Assembly: GCA_026770585.1 (NCBI GenBank)
Contig: MU646610.1
Coordinates: forward strand, 250,999 to 266,829
Source of the DNA: Baffinella frigidus
Taxonomy: Eukaryota; Cryptophyceae; Cryptomonadales; Baffinellaceae
Length of the DNA stretch: 15,831 nt
Direction of reading: 5' to 3'
Of this stretch, positions 9,401-15,818 are shown piece by piece. Numbering within the stretch: the stretch's first letter is position 1; the number at the start of each line of letters is the position of its first letter. The position numbers were made by a program, and so were the translations under genes. The notes beneath the pieces were generated by a model. It saw only the letters and a list, made by a program, of their open reading frames with translations. It did not search any database and was not told where the DNA came from.

Positions 9401-10114
9401 AGTTGTACCTCAACTCCAGTCCAGATTCTGGACCTGGGCTGTTGAAATATTCCCAAGTCGCTCGAGAGCACTGCTCCTCCCCGTCGCCGGCTTTCTCTCG
9501 CTTTCCACAGCTGGTTACAGCTGGGTGCTTTGCTGTTGCTTTACTGTAAAGAAACTGACAGCTCCGCCCCGTCGCCGGTTTTCTCTTGGCTTGGCCAGAA
9601 ACAGGCGTCGGCCGTCCAACTCTCTCACCCCAAAGAAGCCTAGCCTGCTTCACCCCTCTGCGCTCTGCAAACCTCTCTTGCGCCTCCCTCTTCCCTACTG
9701 GGGTACTTCGCTCATAAGGAAGCGCACCCCCCTAGGTCCCTACAGTAGGCCTCTTTCTAGGGTCCTATGGTGGTCCTAGGGGGCGTGGCGGTTTCTCATG
9801 AGCGAGGTACCCCTGTAGATGAAGACGCCTCGTTTCTGCCGCATCACGTGGCTGACAGCGAATTGATGGATCGTGGGCAGGGGCGGCGCCCGCCTCCGAT
9901 CCCAACTCCTGTCAAAGCCCCGCGGGAACCCGCCGTGAAAAAGGAAACGGCTCCCACCGAAGCTGCGCCCACCTCCGCCGACGCTGGCGGAAAGGCTGCG
10001 GAGACGGAGACCCCTGCTGCGGAGGAATCCGAACAGAAGGGGGAGAAGCGGGGGCATGACGCAGAGGAAGGTGGGGAGGAGCCTTCTGCGAAGAAGGCCA
10101 AGGTTGAGGAGTAG
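3705..10114 (+). CDS. TRM6: tRNA (adenine-58-N1)-methyltransferase non-catalytic subunit TRM6 (Gcd10)
   Basis: Eight exons: 3705-4330, 4512-4570, 6675-6749, 7331-7399, 7726-8342, 8857-8910, 9061-9144 and 9881-10114. All splice as GT-AG with agreeing phases (2,1,1,1,0,0,0), giving 605 codons plus TAG. TRM6 pairs with catalytic TRM61 in the nucleus to form m1A58 in the tRNA T-loop. Family blocks appear in order: an N-terminal GDTVILEH/LLGFPFGTKF barrel (residues about 20-75), the signature STEIQNLKSAGMSGHDVIKE then SETFKQKTEYSQAKW (about 145-190), AMARMLTLSNV, ALVVDSSNGMMLGAVAERVGG in the Rossmann-like domain, DEVLQPLFHFPLSEI, APFVVFSP, and SETWMREYQ/VLPGRTHP/MSGASGYIL at the conserved end. Residues about 295-390 form an Ala/Pro/Gly/Glu-rich linker, a position where other TRM6 proteins also have a variable insert. 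Exon 8 is a charged tail ending EEPSAKKAKVEE, resembling a nuclear localisation signal. The start and identity are firm; exon 8 is the least certain junction. Confidence 0.93.
4557..4681 (+). repeat. Copy of the exon 2 end in TRM6 intron 2, within a hairpin
   Basis: The last bases of exon 2, CAACGTCCAGCCG (4557-4569), recur at 4665-4677, where the donor GGTATC is replaced by AATGCC. The copy lies in a perfect 11-bp inverted repeat: CATTCGGCTGG at 4648-4658 and CCAGCCGAATG at 4671-4681. The same GCCGAATGCCCCCGGGTCC string seeds later units of the intron 2 array. Confidence 0.65.
4600..6436 (+). repeat. Intron 2 tandem array of about 225-bp units
   Basis: A unit beginning CCGCCTGGTACACTCTGTGG starts near 4825, 5120, 5319, 5736, 6036 and 6260. 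Each contains CACTCGTGCCGCAACTCAAT, AACCTCGCA, GGCATTCACGGCTTGGTCC and CCCTGGCTCGACATTCGC. Spacings are about 295, 199, 417, 300 and 224. The 295 and 300 spacings include an extra block of roughly 75 bp, and 417 includes the 192-bp insertion. The array is bracketed by the direct repeat GAGAACACGAGAGAG at 4600-4614 and 6422-6436. No protein is encoded, and I see no convincing internal RNA polymerase III promoter. Confidence 0.85.
5532..5723. mobile_element. 192-bp AT-rich element with terminal inverted repeats (MITE-like)
   Basis: The ends are CACTCGAGGCTGGA (5532) and TCTAGCCTCGAGTG (ending 5723), a 14-bp inverted repeat with one mismatch. The interior is AT-rich, unlike its surroundings, and has a 24-bp near-perfect palindrome at 5601-5624 centred on TCACGTAGCTACGTGA. 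Removing 192 bp turns the odd 417-bp repeat spacing into 225 bp, the normal unit size, which supports insertion into a pre-existing array. No clear target-site duplication was found. Confidence 0.6.
6421..6512 (+). repeat. GA-rich microsatellite in TRM6 intron 2
   Basis: Runs of GA with interspersed CA (AGAGAGAG, GACAGAGACAGA) occupy about 90 bases, starting at the second copy of the GAGAACACGAGAGAG repeat. The string GGGCAGTGCGGGGTTGGCTT that follows resembles sequence at 4619-4645, which indicates that the array flanks are themselves duplicated. Confidence 0.85.
6831..6876 (+). pseudogene. Partial duplicate of TRM6 exon 3 inside intron 3
   Basis: Positions 6704-6749 of exon 3 (coding N-G-M-M-L-G-A-V-A-E-R-V-G-G-T) are repeated 127 bp downstream at 6831-6876 with five differences. 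Four of these are synonymous third-position changes and one is Ala to Thr. The flanking pyrimidine-rich intron sequence is duplicated too. The donor GGT is changed to GAT and no AG acceptor precedes the copy, so it should not be spliced in now. Confidence 0.85.
7600..7692 (+). repeat. GGTT tetranucleotide repeat in TRM6 intron 4
   Basis: The sequence GGTTGGTTGGTT recurs with small interruptions (TTCGTTCCT, CCCTGGTT) and ends in a clean run just before the exon 5 acceptor region. It fills roughly the second half of the 326-bp intron. Confidence 0.9.
8343..8560 (+). repeat. Pyrimidine-rich CCCTCTCT/CCCTCCCTCACT repeats in TRM6 intron 5
   Basis: Immediately after the exon 5 donor (AAG/GTACCC) the intron is almost pure C and T, first as CCCTCTCTC with TTCTTCT, then as CCCTCCCTCACT. 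Several forward frames stay open across it, but their Ser/Pro/Leu products are artefacts of the repeat. Confidence 0.9.
8586..8660 (+). repeat. Three 25-bp minisatellite units in TRM6 intron 5
   Basis: The units are 8586-8610, 8611-8635 and 8636-8660, each of the form CAT-R-C-Y-GGATAGCG-Y-AGCAAGAGAG with one to three changes. Confidence 0.9.
8924..8963 (+). repeat. Short telomere-like run in TRM6 intron 6
   Basis: The run CCCTAAACCCCTAACCC, followed by CCCTGAACCCTAAACCC, lies in the middle of a 150-bp intron. The C-rich strand is sense for TRM6. The CTAAC and CTGAAC strings resemble branch-point motifs. Confidence 0.85.
9133..9239 (+). other. Inverted repeat spanning the TRM6 exon 7 5' splice site
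   Basis: GTCGACAAGAAGGTGCGTG (9133-9151) covers the last 12 coding bases of exon 7 and the first 7 of intron 7. Its reverse complement, with one mismatch in 19, lies at 9221-9239. The loop would be 69 nt. In the transcript this stem would bury the donor. A direct copy of the same junction (17 of 18 bases) is at 9329-9346. Confidence 0.75.
9273..9557 (+). repeat. Direct repeats of about 57 bp in TRM6 intron 7
   Basis: The block from GCTTTCCACACCTGGTTACA to GCTTTACTGTAAAGCAAC (9273-9330) is repeated as GCTTTCCACAGCTGGTTACA to GCTTTACTGTAAAGAAAC (9500-9557), 227 bp apart. The end GCTTTACTGTAAAGC is itself a 7-bp-arm palindrome. A second short duplication, CCCCGTCGCCGG-Y-TTTCTCT, occurs near 9479-9498 and 9571-9590. 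Confidence 0.8.
9695..9818. mobile_element. MITE-like inverted-repeat element, copy 1 (TRM6 intron 7)
   Basis: The left end is CTACTGGGGTACTTCGCTCA and the right end read in reverse is CTACAGGGGTACCTCGCTCA. The inverted repeat continues through TAAGGAAGC/TGAGAAACC towards a centre rich in CCTAGG and GTAGG. The element is about 124 bp, with no coding capacity. A related copy lies at 10426-10552. It stops 62 bp before the exon 8 acceptor. No clear target duplication is visible. Confidence 0.7.
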
Positions 10115-10425
10115 AGAGTGCGCGTTGGATGTGAGGACCGAGTCCAGGACGATCCCGCCTCGGGACGTTGGAGCCACTGCGGAATTCCCCCATAAGGCTC
10201 GTGGTGTCCAGTGGGAATACATGGTCGGAATCCTGATTCAAAGGCAGTGGGTGCGGTGTGGTGGCGGGGCTGGTTGTGATGTGGATCGGTGCATGCGTGC
10301 ACGTTGGCAGAGGCTGGTTGTTCGCGAGGGTCCTGTTATCACATGTATTGAACAGGCTGGCCCTTCTACAAGAAAGCTGCAGTGACGTGGAGTGCAAGAG
10401 ATGGTGATGTCACGTGTATTGGAGG

Positions 10426-10552
10426 GTACATGGGGTACCTGGCTCATAAGAAACTCCCCCCCCCCCTAGGGCCCTACAGTAGGGCTATGCTTAGGGCCGT
10501 ATGGGGTTCCTGGGGGTGTGGGCAGTTTCTTATGAGCGAGGTGCCCCTGTAG
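10426..10552. mobile_element. MITE-like inverted-repeat element, copy 2
   Basis: The left end is GTACATGGGGTACCTGGCTC followed by ATAAGAAACT, and the right end read in reverse is CTACAGGGGCACCTCGCTCA followed by TAAGAAACT. The centre CTAGGGCCCTACAGTAGGGC corresponds to CTAGGTCCCTACAGTAGGCC of copy 1. It is about 127 bp, 312 bp beyond the TRM6 stop codon and in the same orientation as copy 1. Confidence 0.7.
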
Positions 10553-10740
10553 AAGAGAGAAGCACGCGGTGACGGTCGTGTCCACGCGAGGATGCTCTTC
10601 TGCAGCAGAGGAGGTGGACGGTGCCAGACCCCCAGGGGGAGAGATTTGTATTGCTGTCAACACGGCCGCTATGTATGCACCCCCATTGGGGCTGTGTCTG
10701 AGGGAGGGACGACGAGAGAGGTCATGCGTGAGGGGGGATG

Positions 10741-10779
10741 CTGAGAGTGGACCACACTCATAAGAGAGGCCACTCTCAG
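10741..10779. other. 10-bp perfect inverted repeat
   Basis: CTGAGAGTGG at 10741-10750 pairs with CCACTCTCAG at 10770-10779 across a 19-nt loop. It lies about 630 bp beyond the TRM6 stop codon. No U-run or other feature assigns it a role. Confidence 0.5.
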
Positions 10780-11064
10780 ATGCAACCTCCAGGTGTCCTT
10801 GAAATGGGTGTCCTTCATGGCGGGGTTGAAACCTATTCTTGGAGACATTCTCGGAGACCGGACCGTGAGAACCGCCTGCTGTCAAATGTCTCAAAAAGTG
10901 AATTTCTCGGGCGATTCTGAGACGGGGGTTGAAACAACTCCGGTCTCATAATCCGGACCTCCGGTCTCAGATTAGTCCATTATCAAAACCTACAGTCAAT
11001 TTGGGTAAAAATTACTATAATTGCTCCAAAGCTGCCTTTTCACCCCATTTGAAAAAATGCCGTT

Positions 11065-11775
11065 AACCCTAAACCCTGAAATGTAAACCCAAGACCCTAG
11101 ACCATAAACTCTAAATCCTAAACGCTAATTGCCTAACCCTGAACCCTGAACCCTGAACCCTGAACCTTGAACCCTGAACCCCAAAACCCCAAAACCTGAA
11201 CCATAAACACTGAACCATAAACACCGAAGCTTGAATACTGAACCCCATGCCCTGAACCCTAAACCCTGAATCCTAAACACGAAACTTTGAACCCTGAACC
11301 CTAAACCCTAAACCATGAACCCTCAACCCCAAACCCTGAAACATGAAACAATAAACACGAAACACCAAACACCAAAACACTAAAACCCTCAACACTTTAG
11401 AAACCCTCAACCCCAACCCACAAAACCTAAACCCTAAAGCCTAAAGCCTAGAGACTGAAGCCTAAACCCGTAACCTTAAACCCTAAACCCTGAACCCTGA
11501 AACCTGAACCATATGCCTTGAACCATTTGTCCCAAACCCTCAACCCTAAACCCTCAACCCTAAACCCTAAACCCCACACCCAAATCCTTGAACCCTGAAC
11601 CCTGAACCCTGAACCCTGAACCCTAAACCCTCAACTCTAAACCCTAAACCCTAAACCCTAAACCCTAAACCCTAAACCCTAAACCCCAGACCATAAACCC
11701 TAAACCCTAAACCCCAGACCATAAACCATGAACCCTCAACCTGAAAACCTATACAATCCTAAACCACAAACCCTG
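11065..11775 (+). repeat. Long degenerate telomere-like array (CCCTAAA/CCCTGAA on plus strand)
   Basis: About 700 bases consist of CCCTAAA, CCCTGAA, CCCTCAA and CCATAAA 7-mers with frequent single-base decay. The most regular stretch is near 11636-11690. The surrounding sequence on both sides is unrelated, so this is interstitial and not a chromosome end. Confidence 0.95.
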
Positions 11776-11857
11776 TGTCAAAGCACTTTGGTGCTTTATT
11801 CTTTTTGGGGAACGTCGACCCCGGGGGCTCCAACCCCGCAGATTGCTTGTGCAAGTT

Positions 11858-11922
11858 GACGGAATTCTTAAGTCCGACGGAATTCTTAAGTCCGAATAAG
11901 TTGACGGAATTTTTAAGTCCGA
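11858..11922 (+). repeat. Three 20-bp repeats GACGGAATTCTTAAGTCCGA
   Basis: Copies start at 11858, 11876 and 11903, with TTTTTAAG replacing TTCTTAAG in the third. They lie just past the long telomere-like array. The unit contains the short palindrome CTTAAG. No function is apparent. Confidence 0.85.
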
Positions 11923-12408
11923 ATCCAAACTGCCGAATTCGGAGAGTATTTTTAGGAGCAGGAACCGTTTCGGTTCCGGCTCAAGGGAAAAGGGGGGGGG
12001 CCGACACGGGAATCCCCAACCTTCAGTCCAATGGAGGACCGGCACGCCAGCTCCTCCCATGTTGAGTACAAAGCCGAAACATCAGCCCCTGGCCTTTTAC
12101 TTCGCTCATCCCCACCGCGCTCCCGCGTACAGTTCGTTGGGTTGTGCGCTGATGCTTGATGCCCTCTCCTGCTAGCCACGTGTGCGTCTAGCACTTCACC
12201 GCCTTAGGGCGTGGCCATGCAGGGGAGGACTGACAGCTGTGCGCTTGCGCGGTGAATCCTGACTAAACCAGAAGCGCTGCCCAGCTTGCGTGTGCGTCAC
12301 AGCACTCCTCCTCCTTTGGACGCAAGCAGGCTTAGCAGCTGAGGTTCAGAGCATGCTAGTCAGGCGGGACCTTAACGCATGTCTTGACACCCTGCAACCT
12401 GCCTAATC

Positions 12409-13072
12409 GCCCCCAACCCCAAACCCCAAACACCATACCCCAAACCCTAACACCTGTACCAAAACCCCTCAACTCTCAACTCTCAACCCTCAACCTCTAA
12501 ACTTCAAACCAGAACCTTGAAACCTCAACCCTCAACCTTGAATCAACCCGAAACCCGAACCCAGCAAACAAAATCATTAAACCCTGAAACCTAAATCCTC
12601 AGCCTTACCCTGAAACTCAACCCCTCATCCCTTTTCCCTACACTCTAAACCCTAAACTCTAAGCCCTGAACCCTAGAGATGTCCAAAACCATAAACCCTG
12701 TACTCTAGATGTACCTCGAGAACTGAAACCATAAACCCTGTACCTCGAGAACTGAAACTGAAACCACAACCCTCACTCCTGAACCTCACCTAATCCCACC
12801 TAACCCAAAACCCAAAATCCTGAACCCTCAACCCTAAACCCTGAATCCTCAACCCTAAGCCCTGAACCATACACTCTGAACCCTCAACCCTTAACCCTCA
12901 ACCCTAAGCCCCAAGACCCAAGCCCTAAATCCTATTCTGAACCCGAAACCCTCAAGTCTTAGCCATACGTCCTAACCCCCAATCCCTAAACCCTAAACCC
13001 TAAACCTAACCCCCTAATCCCTAAACCATAAACTCTAAACTCTAAAGCCTGAGCCCTGAACCCTAGACCCGA
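12409..13072 (+). repeat. Second degenerate telomere-like array upstream of the P-loop exon
   Basis: CCCTAAA-family 7-mers run for about 660 bases, interrupted by a local duplication of ACCATAAACCCTGTAC near 12690-12745. The C-rich strand is sense for the P-loop gene, and the array ends about 125 bp before that gene's 3' splice site. Confidence 0.93.
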
Positions 13073-13089
13073 AAGCAAGGCTGTGCACA

Positions 13090-13147
13090 ACGCCCGTGCA
13101 AGACCGGGCACTCGACATAACTTATGTCGAGTGCCCGGGCTGGGCGT
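13090..13147. other. Strong palindrome or hairpin upstream of the P-loop exon
   Basis: CCGGGCACTCGACATAA (13104-13120) is the exact reverse complement of TTATGTCGAGTGCCCGG (13122-13138), with one base between. After an asymmetric internal loop (8 and 3 nt), ACGCCC (13090-13095) pairs with GGGCGT (13142-13147). It lies about 50 bases before the acceptor of the exon at 13199. It could act as RNA structure in the intron or as a DNA-binding palindrome. Confidence 0.75.
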
Positions 13148-13198
13148 CCAAGGCTTTGAAAAAGGTTTCTCTTTCTGACGTGCCACGCCCCCACCCAG

Positions 13199-14050
13199 AG
13201 TTCGGAGATTGCAGCTCTTCAAGAGAAGATCTCGCAGCTGGAGAAGGCCGGGAGGGCGCAGGCTAAGAACGCGGGCCCCGCGGACAGTTTCGGGAAAATC
13301 CACGAGCCCAAGGGGCGAAACGTCGTGGTGATGGGGTCCACGGAAAGCGGGAGAAGTGCGCTGGTGGACAGGCTGGCTCGGTGCAAAACGTTGGAGGAAG
13401 TGCGTGGAGCGGAGGAGCTTGTGCTGTGGGATGCCCAGGGACTTATCGGAGATGACGCCCGACCTGAGGTCCGCATCGCCAGCACCGTCAACATGTGCAA
13501 GCTTCTGCGCGAGTGCAGGGCGCCAGGGGTGGTGTTCGTGTTGGTGCTCGACGCGCAGTCTCTCTCCACGCAGAGCGTGCAGCTGTCTCTCGAGCTTCTC
13601 AGCAAGATGTTCTCTGATAACACGACGCTCGCCGCGGGGCTGTCCAGCATGCTCGTCTGCATCTCCAGGGTTGACTCTAAGCACAAGACGCTCCACACCC
13701 TCAGAGACATGGTCGTGGTCGCCGTCCGGGGGATGTCGACCGAGGGGTGTGTCTTGCGGCCCGATCAGATCGCCGTCTTCGACCCTCTCGAGGTGAAAAA
13801 GGAGGCGACCAACCTCGAAAGAGGCATCTTCCAACAGCTGAAGAAGCTCCCGCTTCTCAAGAGCGGCCAGGACACGTTCAAAGTCAGTCTCACGAACGAC
13901 TACGCACAGTTCTTGCGGGAGGTGTGTGCGTCAACGGCAGCAGAGATTGATGAGCGGTTGGGGAAGGGACGCTTCGATGACGAGTGTGCTTCGACGCTTC
14001 GGCTCATCGCGGTGTTCGAGACGCTGAGAGTTATCAAACGCCACGTCTAG
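13199..14050 (+). CDS. Degenerate P-loop NTPase, AIG1/GIMAP-like (terminal exon, 283 residues)
   Basis: The reading begins in phase 0 after CCCACCCAG and ends at TAG 14048-14050. A short helical or coiled segment (SSEIAALQEKISQLEKAGRA) comes first, then a G domain: strand NVVVM, P-loop GSTESGRS (exon residues 44-51), LVLWDAQGL giving a DxxG switch (76-79), PGVVFVLVLDAQSLSTQSVQ, and CISRVDSK at the base-recognition position (SRVD in place of N/TKxD). The Walker A Lys is Arg, so nucleotide hydrolysis is doubtful. The order of strands and the PG-VVFVLVLD segment resemble AIG1/GIMAP GTPases, an inference from pattern only. No ATG precedes the P-loop strand in this exon, so the start lies in an upstream exon that was not found. 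The gene is convergent with the minus-strand gene; the stop codons are 202 bp apart. Confidence 0.8.
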   Translation, partial: SSEIAALQEKISQLEKAGRAQAKNAGPADSFGKIHEPKGRNVVVMGSTESGRSALVDRLARCKTLEEVRGAEELVLWDAQGLIGDDARPEVRIASTVNMCKLLRECRAPGVVFVLVLDAQSLSTQSVQLSLELLSKMFSDNTTLAAGLSSMLVCISRVDSKHKTLHTLRDMVVVAVRGMSTEGCVLRPDQIAVFDPLEVKKEATNLERGIFQQLKKLPLLKSGQDTFKVSLTNDYAQFLREVCASTAAEIDERLGKGRFDDECASTLRLIAVFETLRVIKRHV

Positions 14051-14252
14051 CGCGATATGCTTGGTCCTGAAGAGGGACACGGATTCGCAGAACACACAGT
14101 CGCGAATGAAGTAAATATGCGTTTCTGATGTGTGCAGAGTGTGCGGAGCGGCACTCTTTTGGGGTGTGAAGTGTTGAGTGTTGGGGAGTGACGCGTTTCC
14201 CCGCTCTGGTCTCGTCGACATCGACGCTTTACTGATGGCAAAACCGGGCGTT

Positions 14253-15818
14253 CTAGCGGAGCTCCTCGCGCCACGGCTCGAAGATAGGCGTTTCCATGTA
14301 CGCTTCTGCTTGCTCCTGCTCGGGGTTTAGGGTTTAGGTTAAGGGTTGCCGCAGTGATGCAGTAGACTGAGACACGCAAACTCACCGGCAGATAGAGAGA
14401 GGGAAATAACGAGAGAGATAACGAGAGAGAGAGCGAGAGAGAGAGCAAGACCTCCTGGGCGCTAGCGATGCGCCATTTCCAACCCACCCGCTGCTCAAAA
14501 AAGGCACCTGTGTCGATATCTGGAAGGAAGCCATCCGGATGCACAGGGGATGAGGAAAATGAAAACCCACTCGGTGGGCTTCCAGGGTTTCGGATTTGAA
14601 TTTGGTGCCGGATTCTGGGGTGCTATGTGACCAAATGTACACCGGAGTATCCTTTACGGTAATTATCTCTGGGCAAGTTGACTTTCGTTGAAAGGTCCGT
14701 AGTCCACCGTGTGGGGGGTGACGCTCGGAGGGGAGCACCTGCGGCGTTACTTGGAAGGAGGCCATGCAGAGGGGATGCAGACACTGAACACACAGGGGTG
14801 AACACATGGTGGTAACGCTCGGAAAAGGCGTCTGCGTCGAGATTTGGAACCACGCTAGAGAGCTGGAAACATCCACCTTTGACATCTTTCAGGGGGAATC
14901 CCGTGAATAATTAAATTAACGATGCCAGATCTGACGTAGACGTCAGTTTCTCTCGATGATTCTGGCGTGGAAGGAGGGAGGGGAGAACCTGGGTCGTTAC
15001 TTCGAAGGAGGCCATCCACCGCCGCTCGTACTCGTTCACCTGTTTCAGAGAGAGATAAATCGTCAAACACCACCGCGCTGAGTCAGAAAGAGAGGCACGA
15101 GAGAGGGGACGCGAGAGAGAGAGAAGACAAGATGCGACAACACGAGAGAGAGAGAACAGACCACTTAATCGAAACGAGGAAGAAAACTCGACAGTGTCAA
15201 GCTTCACCTTGCATCTCCTTCTAGCGGATGTGAACATGGTCAAGTCACTCCGGCTACCCTGTGCGGGACTGTGTCCCCAGAGGCACCAACGAGAATCGCT
15301 CGTCACGTGTCAGCGCCCCTGATGCAATGTACCCATAAAATTCGATGGGGTGCTACAGAGCGGAATCCAGCCGTGGGCGACCCAGCAAGACACTAGGGGA
15401 GGGTGCGACTCAACCTACGCGTTGAGATCCCTCCTACAGGAGCAGAAGCCTCAGAGGTAGGACGACGGACTGAAAATGGGGTACTTAGGCCAACGGTAAT
15501 GACTACGGTAGGCCGTAGGGTCCCGGGAGGTTCCTATGAAAATGCAGTTCATATCCACACGGTCAACTACAGACCTTATATCAAAACTTGCCCCGACGCA
15601 ATTAACTTAAGGTATTTATCTGGTGCAAATTTGGTTACGTTGCCGCTGAATCTAGGGGTCCCAGAACCTTCGTAGTCCACCGAGTGGTAAGGTGTAGGGA
15701 CAGATCAGGGGACCTGGGATATCTTCTTCTTCTGTTCCTCGTCCGGAACAACCCTCCCAGCTCTCACATCCTCCTTCAGCCTGAACGCCTCCCAGAACTT
15801 CCCATGCCAGAACTCCCG
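14253..15818 (-). CDS. Unrecognised protein, C-terminal exons (5' end beyond the window)
   Basis: Exons in transcription order: 15818-15714 (open at the window edge), 15039-14989, possibly 14862-14739, then 14507-14452 and 14315-14253 ending in TAG. Peptides: REFWHGKFWEAFRLKEDVRA and on to QKKKISQ; VNEYERRWMASFEVTTQ; AFFEQRVGWKWRIASAQE; EQAEAYMETPIFEPWREELR. Acceptors (CTCTGAAACAG, ATCGACACAG) and donors (CCCAG/GTTCTC, CAGGAG/GTCTTG) are good. The second exon leaves in phase 0 and the AFFEQ exon enters in phase 1, so a linking exon is needed. The open stretch 14862-14739 has the right phases (0 in, 1 out), but its peptide is less convincing. The last acceptor may be three bases upstream, adding Gln. 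The protein is Trp-, Glu- and Arg-rich and helical, and I recognise no family. Positions 15713-15040 look like a plain intron with GA-rich repeats at its 3' end. Confidence 0.65.
14321..14346 (-). repeat. Short telomere-like run at the last 3' splice site of the minus-strand gene
   Basis: The sense strand reads CCTAAACCCTAAACCCCGAG, ending at the acceptor used by the terminal exon. There is no pyrimidine tract other than the repeat itself, so the repeat must supply the branch-point and acceptor context if this exon is real. Confidence 0.75.
14393..14448 (-). repeat. GA/CT microsatellite after the AFFEQ exon
   Basis: On the sense strand this is CTCTCTCTCGCTCTCTCTCG and similar, starting four bases inside the intron. 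A related GA-rich stretch at 15046-15165 ends at the acceptor of exon 15039-14989 and supplies its pyrimidine tract. Confidence 0.85.
14500..15010 (-). repeat. Four diverged copies of a splice-junction segment
   Basis: On the minus strand the segment ATGGCCTCCTTCGAAGTAAC followed by GACCCAG/GTTCTCC (ending 14983) recurs near 14870-14830 (TGGTTCCAAATCTCGACGCAG), 14765-14730 (ATGGCCTCCTTCCAAGTAAC then GCCGCAG/GTGCTCC) and 14535-14500 (ATGGCTTCCTTCCAGATATC then GACACAG/GTGCC). Three of the four keep CAG/GT. In the gene model the first and third act as donors and the fourth as an acceptor. Confidence 0.75.

Larger units (their letters stand above)
10115..13198. other. Region without a supported exon between TRM6 and the P-loop protein exon
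   Basis: It contains the second MITE-like copy, a hairpin, two large telomere-like arrays, a 20-bp triple repeat and a strong palindrome, each listed separately. The P-loop exon at 13199 needs at least one upstream exon supplying a start codon, and this may lie here. The least repetitive candidate stretch is 11930-12400. I could not identify that exon or the TRM6 polyadenylation site. Confidence 0.6.

Noticed and set aside
9767-9880. Start of a separate small gene at ATG 9767
   Set aside because: The ATG lies inside a MITE-like element. The frame matches TRM6 exon 8, which begins after GTGGGCAG at 9880 in the phase required by exon 7.
11065-13072. True chromosome end or telomere
   Set aside because: Repeats are degenerate, internal and flanked on both sides by genes, and similar short blocks occur inside introns.
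15349-15385. Similarity of GGAATCCAGCCGT (15361-15373) to TRM6 exon 4
   Set aside because: Only 13 bases match, without wider flanking similarity, so chance cannot be excluded.
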